Source: Bacteroidales bacterium UBA3824 (lineage in GTDB: Bacteria > Bacteroidota > Bacteroidia > Bacteroidales > UBA3824). From it: 24,694 nucleotides of DNA. A model generated the notes under the pieces. It did not search any database, was not told where the DNA came from, and saw only the letters and a list, made by a program, of their open reading frames with translations. The stretch is from positions 1-24,694 of the forward strand of contig DGIK01000127.1 of NCBI GenBank assembly GCA_002393195.1. Reading direction: 5' to 3'. The translations under genes were made by a program, and so were the position numbers. Positions 14,842-21,842 of the stretch are shown here, one piece after another (position 1 is the stretch's first letter; each line of letters opens with the position of its first letter).

Positions 14842-15594
14842 TTACCCCATCACCACATCCAGCACCATCATCATTGCAAATCCGATTGCAAATCCGATTG
14901 TTGCAACGTTGGAGTGTTCGCCTTGCGAGGCTTCGGGGATGAGTTCTTCTACAACCACGTAGAGCATTGCGCCGGCGGCAAAGGGTAGGAGATAGGGCAT
15001 TGTGGCTGTGGCTGCCGAGGCTAATAAAAGTACCAACGCACCGCCGATTGGCTCTACAATGCTGCTGAGACTGCCCACTAAAAATGCTTTCCAACGGCTG
15101 TTGCCTGCGCTGCGGAGTGGCATCGAAATTATTGCGCCTTCGGGAATGTTCTGAATAGCAATGCCTAACGACAATGCCAACGCGCCCGCCGTGCTGAAAT
15201 CTGACGTTACCGCGCCCGCAATTGCCACGCCCACAGCCATTCCCTCGGGAAAATTGTGAATCGTTACCGCCAACGCCAACATTGTGGTGCGCGAAAGATG
15301 GCTCTGCGGACCCTCGTGTCCACCTTTTGGGTGAATGTGCGGCGTGATGTAGTCGATGAGCAACAGAAACGCAAATCCGCCCAAAAATCCAATCACCACG
15401 GGCGTGATGTTGCCCATATCAATTGCCGGAATCAGCAACGACCACACCGACGCCGCCACCATTACTCCCGAGGCAAATCCAAGTAAGATTTTTTGGAAAA
15501 GTTCGGGCATATCTTTTTTCATAAAAAATACAAATGCCGACCCCAAAACCGTGCCGGCAAATGGTATCAAAAGTGCTGTTAAAATGGCTTCCAT
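14842..15594 (-). CDS. ZIP family divalent metal importer
   Basis: A 250-residue protein with eight predicted helices. The ZIP metal-site motifs are present: HNFPEG (residues 113-118, helix IV) and QNIPEG (148-153, helix V). A histidine-containing loop (ITPHIHPKGGHEG, about 84-97) lies before helix IV, as usual. Members move Zn, and often Fe or Mn, into the cytoplasm. ATG 15594 is chosen; the TTG one codon earlier is less likely. The start overlaps the stop of the P-type ATPase gene by one base (TGATG), so the two are translationally coupled. A pairing of an importer with an ATPase is unusual and is discussed under findings. Confidence 0.9.
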   Translation of the reverse strand: MEAILTALLIPFAGTVLGSAFVFFMKKDMPELFQKILLGFASGVMVAASVWSLLIPAIDMGNITPVVIGFLGGFAFLLLIDYITPHIHPKGGHEGPQSHLSRTTMLALAVTIHNFPEGMAVGVAIAGAVTSDFSTAGALALSLGIAIQNIPEGAIISMPLRSAGNSRWKAFLVGSLSSIVEPIGGALVLLLASAATATMPYLLPFAAGAMLYVVVEELIPEASQGEHSNVATIGFAIGFAMMMVLDVVMG

Positions 15595-17678
15595 CAATCA
15601 ATCCTCCTCATTGCGCTCATACTGATTGCCACGGTTGATGCGTTGTGAAGCAATGCGGCGAGCGACGGCGAAATTATGTTTGCCAATCCGCCGAGTATTA
15701 GCATTGAATTAACGCCTATAATTGCATCGTTGTTGCCTTTGATTCTGCGTTTTAGATTGCGGCCAATTTTCATAAGTTTTGGTAATGACGAAAGTCCGTC
15801 GTCGGGTAGCATAATGTCGGCGGTTTGACCTGCAATCGACGACGCTTTGCCCATTGCAATGCCAATGTCGGCGGCTGAAAGTGCGGGTGCGTCGTTGATG
15901 CCGTCGCCAACCATAGCCACGGTGCGACCCTCGGATTTCATTTGTTTTACGTATGCAACTTTCTGATCAGGAAGAGTTTGCGCATAAAATTCTGTAATGC
16001 CTGCCTCGCGAGCCACAGCCTGAGCCGTTTTTTCGCCATCGCCGGTTATCATTACAATGTTTTTAACGCCCGCCTGTTTCAAAAGTTTTATCGCTTCTAC
16101 CGAATCTTGACGGATGAAATCTTTTATGGCAATAAGTCCCGCAAGTTCCTCGCCCTCAGAAAAATAGAGGATTGAATCGCCTGTTTCGCCAAGTTCGTCG
16201 ATGTAATGCTGAGCCTCGGAAGTGAGCGGAATTTTTTCGTCATCAAAGATAAAATGTGCCGAACCAATTCGGAGTTTTTTGCCGTTGATTGACGATGCAA
16301 CTCCGTGAGCCAAAACATATTCCACTTTGGTATGTTCCTCTTCGTGAATGAGGTTTCGGTTTTGGGCTTCCAGCACCACTGCGCGAGCCAAAGAGTGCGG
16401 AAAATGTTCTTCCAAACAAGCCGCCATTTTTAATACCTCGTTTTCATCGCGACCGCCCAATGGAATAATGCGCGAAACCTTAGGTGTTGCCTCAGTTAGC
16501 GTTCCCGTTTTGTCAAAAACAAAGGTGTCAACTTCGGATATAAGTTCTAAGAATTTTCCACCTTTTACGATAATGCCGTTTTGTGCGCTGTCTCTCATAG
16601 CCGAAAGCACGCAGATTGGGGCTGAAAGTTTCATTGCGCACGAATAATCCACAAGCAAAGTTGACATTGCTTTTGTGAAATTTCCTGTTGCAAAATATGT
16701 GGCGGCGGCAAGCAAAAAGTTGTATTTAACCAAATGATTAGCAATGCGTTCGGCGTTTACTTGCGATGCGGCTTTCAATGCTTGCGAATTGTCGATTAAA
16801 GACACAATTTGGTTGATTCTTGTCTCTTTTCCGGCAGATTTTACACTTACAACTATTTCGCCGTCTTCCACGATGGTGGATGCGAAAACGCCCGAACCTT
16901 CCTTTTTTTCCACTGCCAACGGTTCGCCGGTCATCGACGATTGGTTTACCATTGCCAAACCGCTTACAACAGTACCGTCGGCAGGTATTACGCCTCCGAT
17001 TCGGCAAATTACGCGGTCGCCTTGTTTGAGGTTTTTGGTTTGTACTTGAATCTCTTGTCCGCTGTCGGTGAGCACGTTAACCACTTCTTCGGTGTTGAGG
17101 AGCGAGTGCGCAAGGTTGTCGTAAGATTTGCGTTTGATGTAATCTTCCAAAACTTCGCCGATGCTGAGCAAAAACGAAACCGAACCCGCAGTTTTGATAT
17201 CGCCGCTAAAATACGAGAATCCCAAGGCGGTAGCATCGAGCACGTCGGCACAGAAAATTTTGCCGCCAATAATGCTCTTTGCGCCGTTGTAAAGTCTTGG
17301 TGCAATGTTGATTAACTGCAACGCCTTGCGAATCGGAAACGGCAGCAACTTTTTGATATAATGCCGCACCACCATCTCCGAAAGTATCGAAAACAACGAT
17401 GGCTGCGGAATGTCGAGCGGATTAACGTTGTCAAGAAGTTCCTGATTATTAAGGTATTTAAAATCCAATGCGCGGAAATATGAAAGTGCGGTCTCCTCGC
17501 TGATTCCCTCGTAATGAATCAGTATGCTGCCTGTTGTCAGGTTGATTTCCACGGATGAGATTCCCACTTGTTCCTCGGTGAGAGTCTTCACAAGACCTGC
17601 CTGAACGGGTTTCAAAAGGTGTCTGTCATAACGAATCCTCACCCGTCCGGGCAGTGAATGTGCAATTCGGAAGTCCAT
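15594..17678 (-). CDS. P1B-type heavy-metal ATPase with YSC in place of CPC
   Basis: A 694-residue ATPase. The N-terminus (1-70) is HMA-like (HSLPGRVRIRY) but has no CxxC metal site. The actuator TGE is at 250-252, the catalytic DKTGTLT at 389-395, and the hinge VGDGINDAP lies near the C-terminus. The membrane metal motif reads DYSCAMKLSAP (344-354): the usual CPC is YSC here, so one Cys is kept and the first Cys and the Pro are replaced. FPHSLARAV stands in for the common EHPLA histidine motif. This points away from Cu and toward another metal; Mn-type CtpC relatives are one option, but this is inference. Its ATG overlaps the stop of the DUF6110-like gene (TAATG), and its stop overlaps the ZIP start. 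Confidence 0.88.
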   Translation of the reverse strand: MDFRIAHSLPGRVRIRYDRHLLKPVQAGLVKTLTEEQVGISSVEINLTTGSILIHYEGISEETALSYFRALDFKYLNNQELLDNVNPLDIPQPSLFSILSEMVVRHYIKKLLPFPIRKALQLINIAPRLYNGAKSIIGGKIFCADVLDATALGFSYFSGDIKTAGSVSFLLSIGEVLEDYIKRKSYDNLAHSLLNTEEVVNVLTDSGQEIQVQTKNLKQGDRVICRIGGVIPADGTVVSGLAMVNQSSMTGEPLAVEKKEGSGVFASTIVEDGEIVVSVKSAGKETRINQIVSLIDNSQALKAASQVNAERIANHLVKYNFLLAAATYFATGNFTKAMSTLLVDYSCAMKLSAPICVLSAMRDSAQNGIIVKGGKFLELISEVDTFVFDKTGTLTEATPKVSRIIPLGGRDENEVLKMAACLEEHFPHSLARAVVLEAQNRNLIHEEEHTKVEYVLAHGVASSINGKKLRIGSAHFIFDDEKIPLTSEAQHYIDELGETGDSILYFSEGEELAGLIAIKDFIRQDSVEAIKLLKQAGVKNIVMITGDGEKTAQAVAREAGITEFYAQTLPDQKVAYVKQMKSEGRTVAMVGDGINDAPALSAADIGIAMGKASSIAGQTADIMLPDDGLSSLPKLMKIGRNLKRRIKGNNDAIIGVNSMLILGGLANIISPSLAALLHNASTVAISMSAMRRID

Positions 17679-17899
17679 TATTCGGTTTTGTTTTCTTGCT
17701 TAACTTCCTCGGCGATGTCTTCGGCGTCTTCCTTTACGGTCTCCACGAACGACTGCGCCTCGTCTTTGAGTTGTTTGCCGGCGGCTACGATTTTTGCGCA
17801 GCCCTTCTGCACGGTTTTGGATTTGAGCATTGCGACAATAGCGATGCCCGCCAATGCTCCGAGAAAAAATACTCCCGTTTTAGAAATGTTGTTGAACAT
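17678..17899 (-). CDS. Small DUF6110-like single-helix membrane protein
   Basis: A 73-residue protein: an N-terminal membrane helix (GVFFLGALAGIAIVAML) followed by a charged, probably coiled tail (KQLKDEAQSFVETVKEDAEDIAEEVKQE). This matches the layout of DUF6110 proteins, also YtxH-like, that accompany P-type metal ATPases in other bacteria. It is first in the metal operon and shares TAATG with the ATPase gene. A role as an ATPase accessory subunit is inferred from position. Confidence 0.7.
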   Translation of the reverse strand: MFNNISKTGVFFLGALAGIAIVAMLKSKTVQKGCAKIVAAGKQLKDEAQSFVETVKEDAEDIAEEVKQENKTE

Positions 17900-17931
17900 A
17901 ATTTTATGGTTTTATTGGTTGAATTACAATG

Positions 17932-17979
17932 CAAAAATAAGGTGTGGACATCACTCCCGCAATACCTAAAAATGATTAT
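17932..17979 (-). promoter_or_regulatory. Promoter and operator of the P1B-ATPase/ZIP operon
   Basis: On the minus strand TATTTTTG lies at 17939-17932 and TTG at 17962-17960, with a 20-base spacer. The operator is the complement of the first ATACCTAAAAATGATTAT repeat (17962-17979), so it reads AATCATTTTTAGGTATTG into the TTG. The same DNA repeat array also lies upstream of the divergent flavodoxin promoter. Confidence 0.7.
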
Positions 17980-18081
17980 ATCTGCATACTCGATACCTAA
18001 AAATGATTATCATGCGGTTTTTGTGGCGCGATACCTAATATTTGTTATTTTTATTAATTCAAAATACCAATCATTGGCGAT
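17962..18081 (+). repeat. Four-copy operator (iteron) array between metal operon and flavodoxin
   Basis: ATACCTAAAAATGATTAT occurs exactly twice (17962-17979, 17993-18010). Looser copies are ATACCTAATATTTGTTAT (18031-18048) and ATACCAATCATTGGCGAT (18064-18081). Start-to-start distances are 31, 38 and 33 bases, close to whole helical turns. The first copy abuts the minus promoter and the fourth abuts the plus promoter. Copy 2 runs into ATGATTATCAT (18003-18013), a perfect palindrome matching the core of the classical Fur box. Confidence 0.75.
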
Positions 18082-18111
18082 TGCCCATAAAAATTCTTAG
18101 CCGTAATTTTG
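18064..18111 (+). promoter_or_regulatory. Promoter and proximal operator of flavodoxin
   Basis: TTG at 18081-18083 and TAATTTTG at 18104-18111 are separated by 20 bases. The operator TACCAATCATTGGCGATTG (18065-18083) runs into the TTG. The predicted start near 18118 leaves a leader of about 33 bases. Confidence 0.75.
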
Positions 18112-18150
18112 TGGTCGAAATTTTTAGTTTAGTAATCAATTAGTATCACG

Positions 18151-18651
18151 ATGAAAAAAACAATAATTATTTACGGCTCTACAACGGGCAACGCCGCTTC
18201 TGCGGCACAGACCATCGCCGAAAAACTTGGCAATGGTGCAACTGTCAAGGAGGCTGGCGCGGCTTCAAAATCCGACCTCACCGACTTCGACAACATCATC
18301 CTCGGCTCGTCCACTTGGGGCGACGGCGAATTGCAGGACGATTGGTTTGGATTCCTGCCCACAATCAAGGAAGTTGGACTTTCGGGCAAGACTGTTGCTG
18401 TGTTTGGCGTGGGCGATCAATTCAGTTATTCAGACACTTACGTCAATGCAATGGGCGAACTCTATGACGCTGCCACGGCTGCGGGCGCCAACGTCATCGG
18501 CTCAACTTCCACCGACGGCTATTCCTTCAACGAATCCACGGCTGTAAGGGACGGCAAGTTTGTAGGTCTTGCGCTCGATTATGACAATCAGGGCGTCCTT
18601 TCAGACGACAGGATTGCCGCCTGGGTAGCTCAGATTTCACCATCATTGTAA
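18151..18651 (+). CDS. fldA: Flavodoxin (long-chain type)
   Basis: A 166-residue FMN electron carrier that replaces ferredoxin, classically when iron is short. The phosphate loop is GSTTGNA (9-15). The two isoalloxazine loops are STWGDGELQDDW (54-65, with W56) and GVGDQFSYSDTY (86-97, with a Tyr in the usual stacking place). The GSTSTDGYSF region fits the extra loop of long-chain flavodoxins. It is downstream of the four-copy operator array and 28 bases upstream of DUF2023, so the two are probably one transcript. Repression by metal through the array is inferred. Confidence 0.93.
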   Translation: MKKTIIIYGSTTGNAASAAQTIAEKLGNGATVKEAGAASKSDLTDFDNIILGSSTWGDGELQDDWFGFLPTIKEVGLSGKTVAVFGVGDQFSYSDTYVNAMGELYDAATAAGANVIGSTSTDGYSFNESTAVRDGKFVGLALDYDNQGVLSDDRIAAWVAQISPSL

Positions 18652-18679
18652 TTAATTCTATGTATAACGGTTGCACAAA

Positions 18680-19021
18680 ATGAAAGTTCTCGCTCATCAC
18701 ATTTACGAATACAAAAAGGGTCTCAGGCAACTGATACTCCACACTTTGCCAGCCAAATTCAAGTTTGAGGCAGAGGCTCGTCTCAGGCTTGCGGGCATTG
18801 ATTTTCTGACACGTCAAGTGTCGCCCGAAAAGATTAACATTTTCTTCGGTGCCAAGGAATGCATCGAGGTCATCAAGCACATCGGCGACAAGCCTTTCAA
18901 CGAGTACACGCCCGAAGAAGATTTCATCCTCGGCGTTCTACTCGGCTACGACAAAATTCAGGAGTGCAACCGTTATTTGCATCTCTGCGACAAGAAACAG
19001 ATGCAGAGGAAGTCGGCGTAA
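18680..19021 (+). CDS. DUF2023 family protein
   Basis: A 113-residue soluble protein (MKVLAHHIYEYKKGLRQLIL..., with ARLRLAGIDFLTRQVSPEKINIFFGA and FILGVLLGYDKIQECNRYL). This matches DUF2023 (PF09633), a small family repeatedly found beside flavodoxin. ATG 18680 is preferred over the TTG at 18671 because the conserved MKVLAHHIYEY begins there. The function is unknown; location suggests a helper or regulator of flavodoxin. A C-terminal NRYLHLCDKKQ carries one His and one Cys but no clear metal motif. Confidence 0.85.
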   Translation: MKVLAHHIYEYKKGLRQLILHTLPAKFKFEAEARLRLAGIDFLTRQVSPEKINIFFGAKECIEVIKHIGDKPFNEYTPEEDFILGVLLGYDKIQECNRYLHLCDKKQMQRKSA

Positions 19022-19040
19022 AAATATGTGATTGCGCCGA

Positions 19041-19093
19041 TTTACATTTTAAAATGTAAAAAACTGCCAAAAATTTACATTTCAAAATGTAAA
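19041..19093. repeat. Two TTTACATTTYAAAATGTAAA palindromes
   Basis: A perfect 20-base palindrome TTTACATTTTAAAATGTAAA (19041-19060) and a copy with one change (19074-19093) lie 33 bases apart in the gap between DUF2023 and the toxin gene, both of which end here. They could be operator sites of a lost gene or weak hairpins. They differ from the TACC/GGTA operators elsewhere. Confidence 0.75.
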
Positions 19094-19153
19094 AAATATG
19101 TACTTGTTCGAGAATTTTCGCTCACAATGGCAAAATATGGCTTGTTGACGTCT

Positions 19154-19846
19154 TTATTCCGTTAATGCCAAAATGCCTTGTTCCATGATTTCTTCAATTG
19201 AGTATTTTTCCAAAATTGATTGGTAATGCTCATAAAATTCTTGGTCGAGGGTTGCATATATCAAATTGTTGTCTGTTAATTGGTTGATGTCAGAATTGTC
19301 AATTTTGTAATTGCTTTTCAATTTGCTAATTAAATCGTCAATTTGTGATATGCCAACGGTAGTTGGGCGGATTTGATAATTGTGTAGGACGGAAGGTTGT
19401 GCGTTATGGTTTGCGTCAAGGAGAACAATATTAAAAATATTGTCGTCGCTAAAAAATCCAATAATCCTGCCTGTGCTTACCGAGATGGAAATCTGCATTA
19501 TGGCAAATGCATAATCATTTTCTTCTATGACTTTTGGCAGTTGCAAATCTGACTTTTTGAATGGAGTTTTTGACCAATCTATTGGGTGAAAACGCAATGC
19601 TTTGTTGCCTGGATTTTCGCCCAATAGTTGGTCTTTGGTTAGGTTTGATAATGTTTTGAGCCTTTCGATTAGGCCAACGAACCAATTTTGTGAGCAATTG
19701 CCAATGCCAAAGTTTTTGATTTGAACAAAATACGTAAACGAGAAAGATATTTTTTGTGGTTTGCTTCTTTCTTCTTCCTCTTTTGAAACTAATTGTCCGT
19801 GATATTTCCCAAATTTATCCGTTAATTTTTTGCCACTTTTCACCAT
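19154..19846 (-). CDS. Unrecognised protein paired with a Panacea antitoxin, candidate toxin
   Basis: A 230-residue protein of no family I can name. Visible segments are FSFTYFVQIKNFGIGNCSQN, WFVGLIERLKTLSNL, ALRFHPIDW, and FAIMQISISVSTGRIIGFF followed by IFNIVLLDANHN. The last reads like a beta-sheet core with a conserved D-x-N-H end. There is no signal peptide or membrane helix. ATG 19846 lies inside the antitoxin gene, overlapping it by 32 bases, so the two are expressed together. By analogy with PanAT pairs, in which a Panacea domain neutralises many unrelated toxin folds, this is the likely toxin. That role is inferred from position only. Confidence 0.65.
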   Translation of the reverse strand: MVKSGKKLTDKFGKYHGQLVSKEEEERSKPQKISFSFTYFVQIKNFGIGNCSQNWFVGLIERLKTLSNLTKDQLLGENPGNKALRFHPIDWSKTPFKKSDLQLPKVIEENDYAFAIMQISISVSTGRIIGFFSDDNIFNIVLLDANHNAQPSVLHNYQIRPTTVGISQIDDLISKLKSNYKIDNSDINQLTDNNLIYATLDQEFYEHYQSILEKYSIEEIMEQGILALTE

Positions 19847-20297
19847 AGTAATCCATCATTGACTTTGCTGAAATCACTGTATCGCTTTTTTCATATCGGT
19901 TTTTGTTGCCACGAGCCGAAATCCACGGCTGTTCCTGATGCGAAAGGTTTTCCAATTGAGCACCCGTATATTTGGCGTAGTTTTCCATTATGAACTCAAA
20001 AAACTCTTCGTCGTCGTCATTTTCTAATTTAAAATCTGTTTTTATCCTGTCGGAAAGTTGTATTTCGGAGTAAAGAGTTTTTTGTGGGTTGAACCTGTTG
20101 AAAATCACTCTGTTGACAGGTCCGTGAACCCAAGCCTCAAATTCGCCGTCAAAGAATGGCTTTTTGTTGATGCCATACGACCACGCCTGCAAATAATACA
20201 ACAACTTTTGCAACTTCAAATTAATCAAAGATGCATTGTCGTCGTCGCATTTTATTGTAGTGATAATCAAATCGGCTATGTCGTTAACTGCGTACAT
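19815..20297 (-). CDS. Panacea-domain (SocA/GepA-like, DUF4065) antitoxin
   Basis: A 160-residue protein with the Panacea signature: SLINLKLQKLLYYLQAWSYG (about 23-42), then a P-F-F-D turn and EFEAWVHGPVNRVIF (52-66). Panacea proteins act as antitoxins for many toxin types and resemble the SocA proteolysis adaptor. It precedes and overlaps the candidate toxin gene, the usual antitoxin-first order. Its own promoter (20350-20320) lacks the metal operator seen at its neighbours, so it is a separate unit set between two regulated operons. Confidence 0.85.
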   Translation of the reverse strand: MYAVNDIADLIITTIKCDDDNASLINLKLQKLLYYLQAWSYGINKKPFFDGEFEAWVHGPVNRVIFNRFNPQKTLYSEIQLSDRIKTDFKLENDDDEEFFEFIMENYAKYTGAQLENLSHQEQPWISARGNKNRYEKSDTVISAKSMMDYYGEKWQKING

Positions 20298-20319
20298 ATT
20301 CTTTAATTTTTTGTTTGGG

Positions 20320-20350
20320 CAAAAGTATATGTTTTTTTATTTAAATGCAA
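20320..20350 (-). promoter_or_regulatory. Promoter of the Panacea toxin-antitoxin pair
   Basis: On the minus strand TACTTTTG lies at 20327-20320 and TTG at 20350-20348, with a 20-base spacer. The predicted start is near 20313, and ATG 20297 follows. No TACC/GGTA operator is present, which serves as a useful internal contrast to the six operator-bearing promoters. Confidence 0.7.
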
Positions 20351-20382
20351 ATTTTTTTGATTTCTATTTTTTCTCACCCTTT

Positions 20383-20464
20383 TTACCTAAAAATAATTAC
20401 TCCCACCCCTGCAATTATACCTACTTTTGGTGATTGTGCGTGAAAAAAAGTCGCTGTAATTTTG
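20383..20464 (+). promoter_or_regulatory. Promoter and two operators of the porin/imelysin/di-heme operon
   Basis: TTG at 20434-20436 and TAATTTTG at 20457-20464 are 20 bases apart. The proximal operator TACCTACTTTTGGTGATTG (20418-20436) joins the TTG. An upstream copy TTACCTAAAAATAATTAC (20383-20400) lies 34 bases away and matches the flavodoxin array repeat at 15 of 18 places. Confidence 0.75.
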
Positions 20465-20490
20465 CGGCGTGAAATAATTAGAAATTAAAA

Positions 20491-21798
20491 ATGAAAAAGT
20501 TTTTGTTAGTATTGACGGCTGTTATGTCGTTGATAATTAATGCGCAAGCACAGGAAGATACATCTTATAACAAATTCCGTTTCGGCGGCTACGGCGAGAT
20601 GCTCGCGTCGTGGCAAAATTATGGACTCAACCGTTGGGGCAGCACAAAGGGCAGCTCCGAGGTCAAACACGCCGAAATTTCGATACCGAGGTTTGTGTTG
20701 GCGTTGGATTACAAATTCAATCCCAAATGGATTCTCGGCGCGGAGATAGAATTTGAGGCTGGCGGCACTGGAATGGCGTTGGAAATAGAGACCGGCACCG
20801 GCAGCGAAAACGGCGAGTATGAAACCGAACTCGAAAAGGGCGGCGAGGTCGCTCTCGAACAATTCCACATCACAAGGCTTTTCGTTGACGCTTTCAATGT
20901 AAAGGTTGGACACGTCATCGTCCCCGTCGGCTTGACAAACACTCACCACGAGCCAATCAATTTTTACACCACATTCCGTCCCGAAGGCGCAACTACCTTG
21001 ATACCTTGCACTTGGCACGAAACCGGCATCGAGTTTTTTGGCTCGTTTGGCGGCGGATATGCTAAATTCAACTATCAGGCGCAGGTGGTCGCCGGTCAAA
21101 ATCCATTGGGTTTCAGCCGTTACAATTGGATTAAGGGCGGCAAACAAGGATTCTTTGAGACCGACAATTTTACACGTCCGGCATACGTGTTGAGACTTGA
21201 TTACAAGGGCGTTCCAGGGTTGAGGCTCGGTACTTCGATGTACTATTGCCACGACGCGGGGCAGAATTGCGACAGGCTCATTACATTCAATAGCTACGAC
21301 CCCGTCAACGTGAAAATATTCTCCATTGACGCTCAATACAAAAATCGTTTCTTGACATTCCGTGGCAATTATCTCTGCGGCAAAATGACTGAGGCACAAG
21401 TTGTTGACCGTGTAATCCGCACATATTCGTCGGGTTCGGGATACAGCCGCAGTCTCAATGTTGCCGACAAGGCTCTGAACTACAACTTTGAGTTGGGCGT
21501 CAACCTCAAAAACATCTTCAACGGCGGCGACAAATTCCCAGTGATTCATCCTTTTGCGCATTATGAATATTACAATCCGCAAGAGGAGGTCAAAAATGGC
21601 GCAGACGACCGCTGCCAGGTGTCGTATTGGACGTGGGGCATCAATTATTTTGCGCTGCCCAACCTCGTCGTCAAGGCAGACTACACCTGCCGCCGCATCG
21701 GCACCGACGAAATGTTTGGCAACACAAAATCCAACTACAACAACGAAAATGAGTTCTGTATATCAGTGGCTTACGTGGGTTGGTTTTGGCAAAAGTAA
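20491..21798 (+). CDS. Porin-like outer-membrane beta-barrel protein
   Basis: A 435-residue protein with a signal peptide (MKKFLLVLTAVMSLIINAQAQ). Its barrel resembles phosphate-selective porin-like proteins: FRFGGYGEMLASWQNYG, FVLALDYKFNPKWILGAEIEF, VKVGHVIVPVGLTNTHHEP and alternating strands to the C-terminal VAYVGWFW. An acidic, Gly-rich insert (about residues 95-125, EIETGTGSENGEYETELEKG) probably forms a loop. It heads a set with an imelysin lipoprotein and a di-heme lipoprotein, and its promoter has two operator copies. A role in iron or metal passage across the outer membrane is inferred from context; fold alone does not show substrate. Confidence 0.8.
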   Translation: MKKFLLVLTAVMSLIINAQAQEDTSYNKFRFGGYGEMLASWQNYGLNRWGSTKGSSEVKHAEISIPRFVLALDYKFNPKWILGAEIEFEAGGTGMALEIETGTGSENGEYETELEKGGEVALEQFHITRLFVDAFNVKVGHVIVPVGLTNTHHEPINFYTTFRPEGATTLIPCTWHETGIEFFGSFGGGYAKFNYQAQVVAGQNPLGFSRYNWIKGGKQGFFETDNFTRPAYVLRLDYKGVPGLRLGTSMYYCHDAGQNCDRLITFNSYDPVNVKIFSIDAQYKNRFLTFRGNYLCGKMTEAQVVDRVIRTYSSGSGYSRSLNVADKALNYNFELGVNLKNIFNGGDKFPVIHPFAHYEYYNPQEEVKNGADDRCQVSYWTWGINYFALPNLVVKADYTCRRIGTDEMFGNTKSNYNNENEFCISVAYVGWFWQK

Positions 21799-21842
21799 TT
21801 CACAATTCATAATTTGTAATTAATCAAATACAAAATAAAAAA

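Noticed and set aside
17962..18081. CRISPR-like or plasmid-origin iterons
   Set aside because: Repeats are short and degrade quickly, the gaps are not spacers of even size, and no cas or rep gene is near; promoter context explains them.
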